Shown one piece after another: positions 1 through 12,767 of a stretch of 64,000 nt of DNA (its first letter is position 1; each line of letters starts with the position of its first letter). Made by a program: the position numbers and the translations under genes. Source of the DNA: Paratinospora sagittata (taxonomy: Eukaryota > Streptophyta > Magnoliopsida > Ranunculales > Menispermaceae); assembly GCA_035771175.1 (NCBI GenBank), contig CM069592.1:38456198-38520197 (forward strand), read 5' to 3'. The notes beneath the pieces are model-generated. The model did not search any database and had not been told where the DNA came from. It saw only the letters and a program-made list of their open reading frames with translations.

Positions 1-1470
1 TTCATCTCCCTCCTTCAAGGCAAGAGAGCGGGTCTAACCCTTGTATGGCTGTTATAAGGTAGTCACAGCCTCTCATTACCCAATTCACAGTCATTTCAAG
101 GTTCGCAACTCTTGTTAGGACAGACCTACTGACAATGAGGACTCGCAAAACCCCATCCGGGTCTAATTCCTAATGAAATGACATCATTACAAACTCCAAT
201 TGCTAAAATCAGTTTGCGTGATCCATAAAACTCAATGATATATAAATATAACATGCATACAATCAAATATTTTATATGTGTACAATTCCATACAAGAACC
301 AAATCAAGAAAACTATACTCACAGTGGTTACACGGGGTTTCTAAGCCAATATATCCTCTAAAATCGAGCACCACTAAACGTCCATCATAATTGCTTCCTC
401 AAGAGCATCTCTCAATTTAAACACTGAAATTAACCATAAATTATCATGAGAATCACCATTTATCATATCTTTAGCTACTAAAAATATCAAAGCATATCCA
501 AATATCATGTTCTTAACATCGAAACGTCCGGAATTCAGTTATCTACGATTCTATGATCTCAAACCGGAGTTTCATTGGATTATGATCATAATATTATTCA
601 TGTCACTGTTCACATTGTCACTATTCATTAGAAAGATGTAAATTTTTACTAAAAGTGTCAAACGATCTCCAAAAATCATGAAATTAGCATCGATGGACTC
701 GCAACAGTGCATTCTACCATTCTATAGCCTTAAACTAGAGTTTCATTGGGTTTTAAATGATTCAAATGGTCTCCAATCGAAACTCTAAATTCCAACAAAC
801 TTCAAACGACTATAAAAACTCCAAATGAACACATAAATTCAATCTAACCATATATTCGGGGCTTTTATAGTCCAGGGAGTGTTTTCCAACCTCTTTAGCC
901 GATTTTCATTCACGTTGGGTCAAACCCCAATTTTTGAAAACGCCGTAAAACGGCTCCCACAACAAAAATTACTCCGCTAGAATCATTACATCTAGCTTAG
1001 ATATTAATTTCATGAAGAAATAGAGTGAAAATCACTTACCGCAGGTCCTGATTTCGCGCGAATCCCGCGTTTCCCCTTTTTCTTCTTATCCTTCTTCTCT
1101 CTGCCCGTTCTTCCCTTTCTCTCGGTTCTTCTTTCTCTTTCTTTTCTCAGCGACTTTTTTTTTTTTTTTTTTTGTCTTCTTTCCATATGAGTACTGTTCA
1201 GTGAACAGTACAGTAAATGAACAGTATGTATCTTTATTTTATTTTTTCTTACTTCATTCCTCCTCTTCTTCTATACACTCAATCCACATGAGACATACAC
1301 GTGTTGTAAATCGATTTCTATTTAAAATCACATTCCGAACTCACTTTTGACATTTTCAAGTTCATTTGACATATGTACACATGACTTTAAAGGTACTTAT
1401 ACGTGTATTATACTCTTCAGTGTACGTATAAATTAACCAAATATATGGATTAAAAGCACGGGGTGTTACA
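1..1470 (-). mobile_element. Partial LTR, family A (copy 1)
   Basis: Read on the minus strand this begins TGTAACACCCCG at 1470 and matches the plus-strand copies starting at 32514 and 60078 almost from end to end. The matches include a 10-bp-arm palindrome (1191-1211) around GTACTGTTCA and the final tRNA-free, non-coding character. The window cuts off the other end, so neither the terminal CA nor a target duplication can be checked. No coding domain is present. The length already visible (1.47 kb of about 2.1 kb) fits an LTR rather than an internal region. The short reading frames inside are chance. Confidence 0.75.
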
Positions 1471-1771
1471 GTGGCCGGATCCCCATTATTAAAATATCAA
1501 TGGACACATAAAATATTAATAAAATGTCATGAGCAATATTATTTTAGTCTCACGTCTATCACATATGTATGGAACTTTATGAAATTCCCTCGTATAAATT
1601 TATTCATCTTTAAAGAATATTAATTCTTCAAATTAATATATCTTCAAGATATACTTATGTTCTTTTATTGAACATTTATATCAAATTTATTTATCTTAAG
1701 AGAATATTTATTTCATACATCTTCAAGAGATTTTTATGCATCTTTAATTGACATTCATTTCTTAATGTATT

Positions 1772-2891
1772 TGTAACACCCCTCGTTTTTTCTACTGTAG
1801 AAACTAATGCAACCTCTTGAAAACCCTCCATGTATAATTTCAATAAGTGGTAAAAGCCCTCCAAAAGAAAGATGTAGACCCCCATAGCAGGACGGTCCCA
1901 AAGAAAGGGTCGTCCCCATGGGGGGCCACCCTATAAATAGGGGTGGCCCCCTCAGTTCAATCCGTCGAACTCCCGAGCTCTTCTCGCCCTCCTTCGACTT
2001 TTTGTGATATCTTGCGTTCTTGCACACTTCAAAAAGTTAGAAGAAAATGTTACGCCGCTACAAGTATGTAAGGTGGGGAATGAATGCTAGGTTTGCATTT
2101 CTTACCCGTTTAATACTAAATTACATAACATCATGTCTGTTACCATGATATACTTCATGCACGAGGCTATTTGTTAAAAATGATGTATTATTGGGTGCAA
2201 TACTGGCCCGGAATAATGACGCTCTCACATGGTTATATTATTGGGTGCTATGCCGTTACGCTGGCCTCGGATTAGCGTTGGAACTCATGAGACCTCTCAG
2301 TTGTTGGATATATTATAGGTGCCTCAGATCACAGGTTACAAGTGCATGGTGTCTGGCCTGTGATGTCGTGTGACCAAAGTTCATTTATATCATTGCTTGA
2401 TTGTATTGTTGTGGCATAACTATTTGATGACTGTTGTTATGTATTCCTTATTATGCATGTAAGATTTGTTTACCCTGCTTGATCTCACTGAATTGTTAAG
2501 CTCACCCCGTTGCTAATCTTTCCAGGGAATTAAGATGGGTTCGAATGGACTTGTTCCAAGGGTTTTGGCCAAACCCGCTTTTTGTAGGGACTTTTGTGTA
2601 TTTACTCTCCCCAGGTCCCGTTAGACCGGTCTGATGATGGTGGCGATGGTTCCAAGCTTCAAGATGCCTCTTTTTGACTATTTTTTTTTGTTATTTTGGT
2701 ACTTTTGTAGGAGTTTGCCCTTATTATCTTTTTTGTTGTCTTTTTATATAAGGAATGTAATAATTAACAAACTTTATATGTTCAATATAACTGTATTTTC
2801 CTTAATAAATTGTATTATATTATTGTTAGTGTGGGTCACTATACTTTTGTGTGTGCGACTCTGATCGAGTGGAGTGGGGCGGGGTGTGACA
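1772..2891 (+). mobile_element. Solo LTR, family C, 1120 bp, with target duplication
   Basis: The element starts TGTAACACCCC and ends GGGGTGTGACA, giving the TG...CA ends of an LTR. The five bases before it (GTATT, 1767-1771) are repeated exactly after it (2892-2896). A TATA-like CTATAAATA at about 1932, followed by a CT-rich stretch, would be the LTR promoter. No gag-pol coding is present, so this is a solo LTR left by recombination between the two LTRs of a Ty3-type element (superfamily inferred from the terminal sequence only). Confidence 0.85.
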
Positions 2892-3556
2892 GTATTCCTC
2901 TTCATGAAGTACATATTTTTCAAATCATAACTCTTGAAGAAATAATTATATATATATTTCTTCATTAAACATATATTTCTCAATTTATTCCTTTCTAAGG
3001 AATATTTAATTCTTAATTCATACATCTTCATGTGACATTTATTTTTCAATATTTTATTCCTCTTTAGGAATATTTTATTTATATTTTCCTCTTATAGGAA
3101 GTTGTGTACCTTAATTTCATTTGACTGGTCAATCACGCTTCAAGTGTGTCACATATTCATGTGTTGATATATATACAATTTGTGTATCAGTTAACTGATT
3201 TGCAATTATTTTTGCACACGATTAATCTTGTGAACTCTGAATTGATTTTTGGCTTCTCCTTTGAGCTTCTAGTTCACATAGCCTCATATTGCATTCTAGC
3301 AATTTAAACATCAAAAACTTGACTTTTCTCCCATAGTGATGAGAAAATTGATCCATATTGGCTCATATTGCATTAACAATTTTATATGTCATTATTCTAA
3401 AGTTGGCTTTCCTCCCCAGTGGAAATTGATTCACATTGGCTTATGTTGCATCTAACAATTTTACATGCCATTATTTTAAAATTAGCTTTTCCCTCTAATG
3501 ACAAGAAAATTGTTTTACTGAACCTTGACCAATTATGTCATTATTCGAAATATCAT
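2892..3556. repeat. AT-rich stretch with degenerate ~75-bp tandem repeat
   Basis: No gene is visible. From about 3283 to 3510 three diverged copies of a unit of roughly 75 bases follow one another. Each copy contains CATATTGCAT-like, CAATTTAAACAT-like and GAAAATTGAT-like words. The flanking sequence (2900-3130) has many short runs resembling TCTTCA-AGA-ATTTAT, like the sequence on the other side of the solo LTR (1500-1770). The LTR therefore landed in one AT-rich low-complexity block. Confidence 0.5.
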
Positions 3557-5801
3557 TGTAATACTTCAAAATTTTCATAAACTTATAAAATAGATAACCA
3601 ATAAATAAATAAGTAAAAAATTAATATTTTCGTCACCATTACTATCTACATGTCACAAAATAAGAAAATTAGTATAGTATAAATTTATTTTCACCACATG
3701 CTCATGATAAAGTCCAAAGGCCAAACCTAACATAAAGTCAAGATCTATATTAAGATCAAGCCCCAAGTCTAACATCCAAAATGTTATAAAGCCCAAAGCC
3801 CAAGTCCAATATTATGGGAATTATTGGTGAGCAAGTGGTCAAAAGTGGGTTACAAGTGAAAGACCGTGATTTTTTTAATAATTTTTAAATGAGTGGTGAG
3901 TATTGAATAAACCTATCATGAACCAACTATAAATACCCCATCAAATAAGATGTTTGAGCGTCAAGTAGCAAGTTTTCTCTTAAGTGTTCTTGAGTATTCT
4001 CCTCTACTTAGCTCTCTTGAACTTTCTAGCATGCTTTGTGGTTGCGGTATTAACTGATCTGCCACAACCCCATCACTTATATAAATCTCATTCCCTTAAC
4101 TACACTCATCCACCTCTCACTTCTAGCATACAAGCAACTAGGTAAAGGTCAAGAGTTTGGCGTACGGTTAAGTAGATATCAACACGTACCAAGGGACACG
4201 AATGACGCACATACATGTGGGTGTGATCCTTGACTTTTTTCTTTATTCTTATTTATTTCTAGCATGTTATATCTTATCTAGTTAGATAGGTGTATGTGAA
4301 TTACTTTCTTAAATTATTTACATGTTAGTCATTATTGTGATGCATGTATTATGTCTTTTCATAAAGTTATCATGCACTTTCATTATATTTGATATTCACT
4401 TACACCATACCATTTATGCATGTACCTTGGTATATGGAATACATGCGCCACACCATTACTCTACTGAATTAGTAATTGATTTAATTAGCCAGACATAGTC
4501 TTGTCCCAAGTACCTTTGAATAGTGAACGAGAGACAACTTGATGCTCTAGAAGAGTGATATTTAAGTGAGACCATTGTGACTCCACCACTTAGCCTGAAG
4601 ACTAGTCTGGTTGATTTTATTGAGAACTATTCTTTTGGAGTAGCCTTGTGATACGATACTATTCACATATACGATACTATTTACATATATGAAATGATTA
4701 TTGTTAAATTATGACATGATATGAGTTATTAGATGTTGTACAGTAATAGTTTTATAATGGCATAATATGTTAATAAATTACATTAATAATGTTGGTATGT
4801 TAGTCATATGATTTGTCTCACTAAAGACATATTAAAGAGATAATAATACATTGAAAGGTGTCTTGGCCTAGCCTGGGGTGTTCCGAAAGGCCAAGGTTAT
4901 GTGCCACGATGACCAGTGAATTTTGGACTCCATTCTAAAAGAGTTGTAAGGAAAATGTGATTTTGCCTGGGTGGTCTATGACCCAAATGGATGGTTAGCG
5001 ACGACATTTAAAACAAATTAATGTTGCAACATAATGTATGCACTTGATTGAATATCTAATTGGATTTGATGTATTATGTTATTAGTAAATAAGAGTTCAT
5101 GAATATTGTTTAAGGTGGTCCATTTGGCATTAGCTCACCCCCTTTCTTTTTCAGGAATGAATAATGCAGCATGAGCAATCAATGGGTTGAAGAGCAGTAG
5201 TAGTTAGTACTATTTGAGGCTTAGATTTGGCTATGTGTAGTGGTCATTTGTACTTACTAGTAAGAATAATAGTCCCATTAGGAACAATATTAGTATTTTA
5301 GTTTGATTTTAGTATGTCAAGTGTTATGCTAAGGGTATGACAACTATTTTTTATGTTATTTATGTCAGAACATGGTGGACATATGTATAATTTTAATTAA
5401 TCCAATGTCATGTGAATTATTAAAATTTTATTAATAAATTTGTCTCTATTGATGAATTATGTCAAAATTGAAAATGGATTTAGTCTTTTGACATCTGCAG
5501 GGTTAAGAATGTCAAAGCAATATACATTTTTTGGTTGAATTAATGTATTAAGGTCTATGGTGAGACCAAGGTAATTAGAGAGACATTCAGTGTCAGATGA
5601 ATTGAATTTGCAGGCACAATAAGATTAGGGTTAGACAATGTTCTTTAAAAAAAACGTGTTCTCACTAATTTTAAAATGTTTTTTTTTATTATAAGGGCAT
5701 TGACCTGACATGATAGACACTCTCGCCCCGGTTAGGTGATCTAGGCGAGTTGTACTACATTATAGTGCACGTAATTAGGTTCGAAAAATCGGGTTGTAAC
5801 A
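3557..5801 (+). mobile_element. Probable solo LTR, family D, ~2.2 kb
   Basis: The proposed start is TGTAATAC at 3557 and the proposed end is GGGTTGTAACA at 5801. The flanking pentamers ATCAT (3552-3556) and ATTAT (5802-5806) differ at one base, which would fit an old insertion. A TATA-type box (CTATAAATACC, near 3929) and a following CT-rich region look like an LTR promoter and R region. No protein domain is visible in about 2.2 kb. The boundaries are inferred and could be off. An 18-bp unit around ACGATACTATTCACATAT is repeated twice near 4652-4690. Confidence 0.42.
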
Positions 5802-7308
5802 ATTATTGAGGTCCCTTAAACTTGGCCATTTATATTATTACTTAAAATATCATCGAGGTTTTTCAAACTTGACCAATCATGCCAAAATATAAATATATTT
5901 GTGTTAAAGAACTCATAGTTCCTGATCACAATATAATTTCAATTTACCTAATAATTTCATAATATATTAAGCCAAAACTCAAAGAAGGAAGCCCCTCTAA
6001 ATTTTTCTTTTTGTCCAAAAATAAATGAAGCAATATAGGGATATCTTTCAATATGTGATATCTTTTTGTTCACTTATTCTTAAAATTAAGCAAATGACAT
6101 AAAATATAAGCATTAACTGTCACTATAAATCTTGTTTCATTTGCCAATATACTAATTACTCTTTAAGAGCCATCAATATTTTTTTTTTCAACCTCTTTTT
6201 CTTTATTGAGACATAGATCAATCATTTTGACAAGTAACATGGTATACAAACCAATGCCCTTTTATTTCATTTATTGCAAACACTTTACATTTAATCATTG
6301 GTTTATTTGAAAAACTTTTTCACTTTCTCTGTGTTGCAATAACGATATTATTCCACTTTGGTGAAATAGTAAATATCCTTGAAATACATATGGCTATAAC
6401 CATATTTTCAAAAATTATAACCATCATGGGCCTTATAAAAATTTCAATTATGGCCTTTGCCATATTAATTTTGTTCCAAGACCATGACTTTTATTTATTT
6501 TTTCATCTATTCTCATGGTCTTTGCCATATTCATTTCTCATCCATAATTATGCCTTTGCCATATTTATTTTTCACATCTATGATCATGCCCATATTTATT
6601 TCACATTCATGATGATCATGACCTTTATCAAATTAATTTTTCTATTCATGATCATTAATAATAATAAAAAATCATTCACTTTAAGGAATGATATACAACC
6701 AGCCAAACAAGTTTGATAATTTTTCATCATAATTATTTTCTTAATAAGATATCAACACGTGATTTTTCATTACAATTTTTTTTCTCAACATGTGATTTTT
6801 TACCTCAACTTTTTTGTTAAGAAGACTTCAACACTTTCTATTTTGCTACTTCAGAAACATATTTGAAGTGTAAAATAATGTCTTTTTCATTTTTTTTTTC
6901 ACATAACTTTGATTTTGTAACTTTAGTGCATTTGATCATAAAAAATTTTGGATCAAAGTTCACAATATTTACATCTCGTTGGTATTGCAACTTCAAGTGC
7001 AATCAACCATAATAATCTTCTCAGTCTAGCTTTGGGCTATAATTTTTTTCTGTATAGCTTCACGTTATAAAATATTTTCTCCACATCTTTTTGCCATATG
7101 AATCAAAATATAATAACATAGCTTCAAGCATATGATTTTTCTACATAGCTTGAGGCTATAAACAAAATATAAAATAATGACAATATAAAATAACTCAATA
7201 TCAAATAATATCAAATAAAAAAAAGATATATAATCTTATCACCAATATACCTTTTCAATTTAGAAAAAGTAATCTCCTCTAATTTTCAGAGCTTTCGTGC
7301 TGATAACA
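5802..7308 (-). mobile_element. Decayed internal region next to a copia-type LTR
   Basis: On the minus strand the sequence directly inside the LTR at 7309-7617 reads TGTTATCAGCACGA. This resembles the segment that commonly follows the 5' LTR of plant copia elements. Further in, the DNA is AT-rich with many stops, and no domain can be recognised. It contains repeated words built on CATAGCTTCAAGC and a separate degenerate tandem repeat. The second LTR was not found, so the element is probably truncated. Confidence 0.4.
6390..6660. repeat. Degenerate tandem repeat rich in CTTTGCCATAT
   Basis: Words of the type GCCTTTGCCATATT, followed by ATTTTTCA and CATCTATGATCATG, recur roughly every 45-55 bases across this interval. 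The repetition alone produces a 108-codon open frame on the plus strand. That frame is a hydrophobic low-complexity translation and is not believed to be a gene. Confidence 0.5.
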
Positions 7309-7617
7309 TGTTATAAAATAAATAGAGAACCATTACAAATAAACAAATAAAATGAGACATGCTCAAGAGAAGAAATAAAGAAATGGAGAGATTTTATTAT
7401 CATATTGATCTAGATTTGTATATAATTCTTGTGTATCTCTTGTACAATCCAAACACCCCCTTTATATAGGCTTATGGCCATAAAGAGGGGATTAAATTGG
7501 ATTTACAATATATCATTAATCCAATGGTTACAAACTTAAATCTAATACTAATATAAAAGTTACAAAATTTATGTCATGAATCAGAGGTTACGAAGGAGTT
7601 CAAATATATTTATAACA
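7309..7617 (-). mobile_element. Copia-type LTR, 309 bp
   Basis: On the minus strand it begins TGTTATAA (7617) and ends TTATAACA (7309), a perfect 8-bp terminal inverted repeat of the TG...CA type. Inside is CCTATATAAAGGGGGTG, a convincing TATA promoter, then a CAAGAGATACACAAGAA region and AATAAAA-type signals. The sequence beyond the 3' edge resembles the internal start of plant copia elements. No matching second LTR is seen in the window. Confidence 0.7.
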
Positions 7618-7839
7618 GGTTTCATATTTTATTTTTTTTTAACATTTATTTTTTAAAATTTTATTTTTTATATGTTTTTGAAATTGGGTTAATTGAATAG
7701 TTATTTCTTACATTTAATGAATAATTCATTTAAAAATGCCTTGTTTTTGCAATCACATTTAGCTTGGTATAAATCTCTGTGACTTGCCTAAACTAGATGA
7801 TAAGGGGCTTAAATTAAGCTAATAAAAAATGGAATTTGG

Positions 7840-8062
7840 GGAGCCTTCATTGGTTGCGGAACGAGGTATAAACTGTCGTTGAGGGACGATGTCTCAGTTT
7901 CGAATCTGAGTTCGTACTCATGTCTATGAGCCTACTCTGGGGTGGGACTGCCCAATGTCACGTACCATTCCTAACTCCAGAATAGGTTCGCCCCTGCAAA
8001 GGGTTAACGGGAAAATGGGGGTCAAAGACCAAAAGAAAAAAAAAGAAAAAAGGAAATACAAA
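7840..8062 (+). mobile_element. SINE-like element with A-rich tail
   Basis: A GC-richer island in AT-rich DNA carries a GTTTCGAATCTGAG segment similar to a tRNA B box. It ends in an A-rich tail (about 8030-8062). A tRNA-like A box upstream is weak. No clean target duplication was found. Two overlapping open frames on opposite strands here (64 and 93 codons) are not believed to be genes. The SINE identity is inferred from B box plus tail. Confidence 0.42.
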
Positions 8063-8189
8063 GGGGACTTGGATGCAAGATTCAACCAAGTACATGTGTT
8101 GTTGAGTTCTTGGATCATTCTTGAGATATGTGAATTATATATCTTGATTGACGATCCAAGGAACTTGAACTCACTTGGACAAATGAACC

Positions 8190-8600
8190 TAGGGATATCA
8201 TTGGTTCGATTTAGGTTGGTATACCGCTCAAACTGAGATTAAATTGATTACTAGGCCAAACTGAACTAAATCAAACAAAGTCAAATTGGTTTGGTTGGAA
8301 TTAATTGTTTAGACCTTTAACCTATAATAATAAACATATAGAATAATTACTTGTAATAATATAACAAAACTTGTAATTTTATAAGTAAAAACTAGATTTA
8401 TAAGTATATAACAAGAACATATTGTTATATACCAAAGATAAATAACAATATTAACCTTGATCGGTTTTGTACAAGTTAGTGCAATTTTCAAATTCTGAGA
8501 CCGCAATCCGAACTAAATGTGTAAAATTGAATCGAACCGAACTAAATACATCAATTTTATTCTATGTTGTGGTTTGAATCAAACCATTAACACCCTCCAC
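8190..8600. mobile_element. hAT-like MITE candidate
   Basis: The left edge (about AGGGATATCATTGGTTCGAT) and the reversed right edge (AGGGTGTTAATGGTTTGAT) are imperfect inverted repeats. The interior is AT-rich and rich in AACCGAACT-like words. A related element with the same style of ends lies in each copy of the 2-kb duplication (29827 and 39570). Ends of this kind are common in non-autonomous plant hAT elements. The superfamily is an inference. Confidence 0.4.
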
Positions 8601-8849
8601 CCAAATAAATCCACCTCAAGTCATCAAAACACAATCCAATTAAATATGTGTTTGTTGAACAAAAATATTTGGCTTTAATATCTCTATTATGTACTTTTGA
8701 TCAAGATGATAAATATAATTGAAATAAGAGTCAATTTTTATGCTCTTTAAAAAAAAAAAAAAAAAAGAACTTTTTTCATTTCTAACCGTTGCACTTTTGC
8801 AAGTTTTTATCAACGGGATGTTGTATAGGTAATGCCTGGACTACGGAAT

Positions 8850-9430
8850 ACATTCCCATATATAAACCCAACACCTTTCTCTGGCTCCTTGGTGGCATTT
8901 CTAGCCGCTGAGCTTTCGCATGTTTGCAAGAGCGCCCTCTCCTCTCCATCATTCTACTATTTGGCAATCTAAAACCCCTAATTTCTGCTTTTGGATTGTT
9001 GCTCGTCAAATTCTTAGGTATTGCGTTTCTCGTCTTCAAAATGTTAAAATTGTAGTTGCAAATGTTAATGGATTATTGTGGTTTGTTTGAGATTGTGTTG
9101 ATTTTTTTTGTTCTTTTACTTGTAAATCGATTGAATAACTGTTCGATTACTTTCAAAATTGAGTCAATTTTCATGCTCTTTTTTAAAATAAAAATAAAAA
9201 TTGTTGGAAGTGATTTTATTTGGTTTGTGCCAAACAGTTGAATCTATGGATATCCTAGCTTAAATGTTGTTCAATCATTTCAATAGCCTTAATGGGGGAA
9301 AGTGAATTTATTTATTTATTTTTCATCTGCCCTAGATTATTCTAAGCAAGAAATGGCTGAGACTCATTCAGAGAACTTTGATGAGTTGCTTGTTTCTACA
9401 TTCCATTTCCTTGTGGGCATATTGGAGGTT
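8850..9430 (+). pseudogene. Promoter, leader and first exon resembling PEX19 (degenerate)
   Basis: The block has a TATA box (CATATATAAACCC, near 8858), a leader with the telo-box-like word AAAACCCCTAATTTC (near 8980) and a possible leader intron. An ATG at 9353 opens MAETHSENFDELL, which resembles the acidic start of the peroxisomal import receptor PEX19. After that, where the family normally keeps an acidic stretch, the frame turns hydrophobic (VSTFHFLVG) and runs to a stop at 9497-9499. No later PEX19 exon was found. I read it as a truncated duplicate or decayed 5' fragment. The match is by eye over about 13 residues, so the identification is tentative. The alternative is an unrelated small gene. 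Confidence 0.35.
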
Positions 9431-9619
9431 TTGAAATGGCTGATGATTCAGCTGGTTATAATTTTCTTTTGTGTCACTCTTTTCTTTTGTGGACAATAGG
9501 ACCATACATAGCTTAGTTGAGTAGAGTTCATATAACAAGATAAAAAACTTTGGTTCTCTTGTTGATGATGATAATCACACTCTTTTATATTGATTTCAAC
9601 TTTAAAATCTTTTCTGGTT

Positions 9620-9765
9620 TAATGACCCATTATGACCTAGAGATCATAAGTTCAAATTTAGAAATAGCTTCTTCGATGTGGAGGTAAGACAACATACATC
9701 GTCTCTTCCCCAGATCTTTCAATGGCAGGAGTCTTGTGCACTTTGTGCTTTGTTTACCTGTTTCG
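9620..9765 (+). mobile_element. Au-like SINE remnant
   Basis: The order of words follows the plant Au SINE. There is a B-box-like AAGTTCAAATTT, then GAAATAGCTTCTTCGATG, then GGTAAGACAACATACATC, then TCTTCCCCAGATC, and finally a CTTGTGCACTTTG segment. Each word is mutated relative to what I know of the family, so the copy is old. The edges are approximate. Confidence 0.55.
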
Positions 9766-10584
9766 TGGCAAAAGGAAGGTAAAGCCATACCCATGGATTG
9801 ACTCCATGAAGTGCCCTTTATATAGCTCAGATTGCTGTTGCCTTTTTTATCCGATTCTTGTATCTGACATAAGTTTACCTTGTTAATACTGTTGGATGCT
9901 TCTTACCCTCTGTTTTTTATTCCTGCTCTTGGACACTTTTTGTCTGTTCTGTATCTGTTACTTCTTTATATTGCATGTAGATTTACTTCTTCATCTTTCC
10001 CGGTTTTAAGTGTTTTTAATGTCATCTGTTTCTCTTCTTGCTCCATAAATCTCCAAAGCAATTTGGAGATCATGTTATGGAGGTCCTTTGCTCCTGCATC
10101 ATTTATTTCTAGTCAATGTATATACCTACCTTTGCTTGATTGTAAGAGTAAAAGTTCCTGTTAGTCATATTGTCAAAAGAAGAATTGATTTCTTGATTTC
10201 ATTACACTTTATATAAAATATTGTGGTATTTCTAATGGAAGTTATAGTTAGCCAATAGCCACATTCTCATCAAAAGGAGAATTCGTTTTTTTTATTTCAG
10301 CTTTCTTGTACAAAATATTGTTGCATGTCCTGTGCCATTTCTCTTTAGTGAAGAATCTCACGTTATATTTCTTTTGGAGGGTAGCAAATATATATTCAGG
10401 AGTAATATGTCTCACGCTAGAGACTAACAGAGAAGGAAAAAACCATTCTCTAGTAAGGCTTAGTTCTCTGATTTGGCCATTCTTTCCAATTTCCATCTAG
10501 ACTTGGAAATTATTAGATATATTTTTTTTTCTATGAACTTGAAAAACATCTCAAATGCAGCTAGTTTCTTTGCTACTTGTCCAT

Positions 10585-10798
10585 ATTTTTTTGAGGCAAA
10601 AATCATCTGATATATAGATTAGGTGGAAGACCAACCTATTCAATTACAATGTCTGCAATTACATGGGGGGTATCTTCTAACCTAACAGAGAGTGCATCAA
10701 GTACAAGTGCAAATCTGTGCAACTTGTGGGCAACTTGATTGGTATCCGTTGCGGTAAAGAGGTTAGTGATGTTGGACAGACCTTTTAGAAAGCTCTGT
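10585..10798 (-). mobile_element. 5'-truncated L1 LINE tail with target duplication
   Basis: The minus-strand translation gives the end of an L1 RNase H-type domain, including the TNQVAHKLHRFAL segment, then a stop and a short A tail (T run at 10586-10592). The 11-bp word TACTTGTCCAT occurs exactly at both edges (10574-10584 and 10799-10809), as expected for target-primed reverse transcription. Only about 214 bases of the 3' end were inserted. Confidence 0.75.
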
Positions 10799-10809
10799 TA
10801 CTTGTCCAT

Positions 10810-11739
10810 TCACTCTCTGTTTAGTCGATTGCTAAATAAAAGATTAAAGATAAACTGTAAATGGGGACCCTATCAAGCCCCTATTTCTTATTTAGCTTTC
10901 TAGAAGTCAACTGTTGTCTCTTATGTGACAAGTATTGTGCATGTGGGTAAAGTGTGTCACTTTAAAGATGTGTTGATGCATAGACGTCATAATCTTGAAT
11001 CGAAATCAAATTATTTTGGAGCTTGGTGAACCAAATTATGATTCGAATAAGAATCAATGAATTCCATGTTTCAAATACATGATATGAATTGTGATGTATA
11101 TCTATTTATATATACTGTTCAAGAATTTGAAAATTATGAAATTTAATTTATGATTCATTTTTCCCAAGTTGTATTTCCAAAATGACTAAGTATCCTTTTC
11201 TTTAGATAGGAATGATGCTTATAAAATGCAAGATACGTCAAATCTAAATATACAATAGATATTCTTAATGTTTGTACAAATTGTGTGAATTGGACTTAAA
11301 TTGTGAATTGCAACATTTTATAAATTTTCTAGGATTCACTATAAGGTTCATAAGCATTGGATTCATGTTAAGGAAGTTAATCGTATTCCCTTGAATTGGA
11401 TCATGAATCATAAAGTTCAAATTAGGATTTTTTACGACCATGGCTGATGTCTTCTTGTTGACTTTCTTTATTATATCACCTTGAGGGTGAATGTCAACAA
11501 GAAGATGAAGTTCATGATGATGTTTTTCTAGAATCTTGTTTTTGATTCACCTAGGAATTAGGATTCACATAACTAGATACTCAAAACCAACCTTCTTTTT
11601 TGTTTATGTTTCTCAACTGAGTTTCATGAATGTTGTTGGTAAAATGTGTCAACATTAACAATGGGGTCATTAGTCCCACTCTATAGAGATACAAATATTA
11701 TAATTGATTAGTTTTATGCATATGTGAGCATTACCCAAG
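10810..11739. other. AT-rich sequence without recognisable gene
   Basis: No open frame of note, no repeat structure and no domain is seen on either strand. Several words such as GTGAATTG and ATTCATGATTC recur at low level. It may be intron or intergenic DNA. Confidence 0.4.
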
Positions 11740-12390
11740 TAGTAAGAGACACAAGGCACACTCTTGGCGTCGGGTGCGCCTAAGGTGCAAGGCAAGGTGC
11801 ACGTCTAAGTGATAAGAGATGCAAAATACATAAAACTATTATATATTCATTTAAAATAATAAAATAGTAGAATGAATCCATTTGAACTAAAATAAAATAA
11901 AATAAAACTCAACATAATGAAGAATTATCATAGTTATATTGACACTATAAGTACACAACAAAATTTATATTATAAGTTATAATGGATAAGTATATGGCCC
12001 TTCAACTTAAGACTATAATATAGTTTATATTAATCATAGCATTATCATCCTCAAAATGATTGTTAGTAGAATTAAAATATAAGGTGCCAAAGAAGCAATA
12101 GATACAAGTCAAACTCAAAGCATGGGTTTGCTTGAGGAGCAAGGCAAGATGCCATCTAAAACGATGTACAAAAGATTAAAAGCTACTATATATTCATTAA
12201 TAGTAAACATAATAAATGCACATATTGTTACGATAATCCATTTGAACTAAAATAAAATAAAAACTCAACATAATTGAGAAATTATCACAATTATATTAAC
12301 ACTATAATTATACCAAAAAATTGATATTTTGGATCATAACAAATAAGTATATGGCTGTTCAACTTCAACATAATATATAATTATATAAAC
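11740..12390 (+). repeat. Diverged direct repeat, two copies of ~320 bp
   Basis: Two consecutive copies (about 11740-12065 and 12085-12390) share the order GCAAGGCAAGRTGC, TATATATTCATT, CCATTTGAACTAAAATAAAA, ACTCAACATAAT, ATTATCA and AAGTATATGGC. They are clearly diverged, with small indels. The nature of the unit is unknown and there is no coding capacity. Confidence 0.6.
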
Positions 12391-12767
12391 ATGACCTAAA
12401 AATCTTTGTAATTGCATTTTATTTTTTTAGCTCATTAAGTAATTTATGTGCAAATTTTATGACTCCATTGATTGGAGTGATGTTCTTATAACGTATTTTA
12501 AATCTAAAAAATTAAATTGTATCTTGAAAATTCTATGTTGTTTTTTAGTCTTGTTGAGAGAGTTAAAGCATTTTTTTTATTATAGCACGTAGAAAAGTAT
12601 TAAATGCTGCCAATGACTATTTTTCGAGTTTGAAACTATAAAAATATCTTAATATAGACTATTGAAAAATCTATCCATAGATGAAAAAATTTCATTCATT
12701 ACCTCTTTGAAATTTGGAGGTAGGAGCATTTTGTTTTTTATGCAAATGGCTTGACATTCTATGCTGT

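Noticed and set aside
4500..5800. Search for CRISPR-type or bacterial-style arrays, tRNA genes and rRNA
   Set aside because: Repeats here and elsewhere are diverged transposon or minisatellite units. No cloverleaf-capable tRNA gene or rRNA segment was recognised anywhere in the window; the tRNA-like boxes belong to SINEs.
6390..6716. 108-codon hydrophobic frame
   Set aside because: Translation of a degenerate tandem repeat. No start context and no family resemblance.
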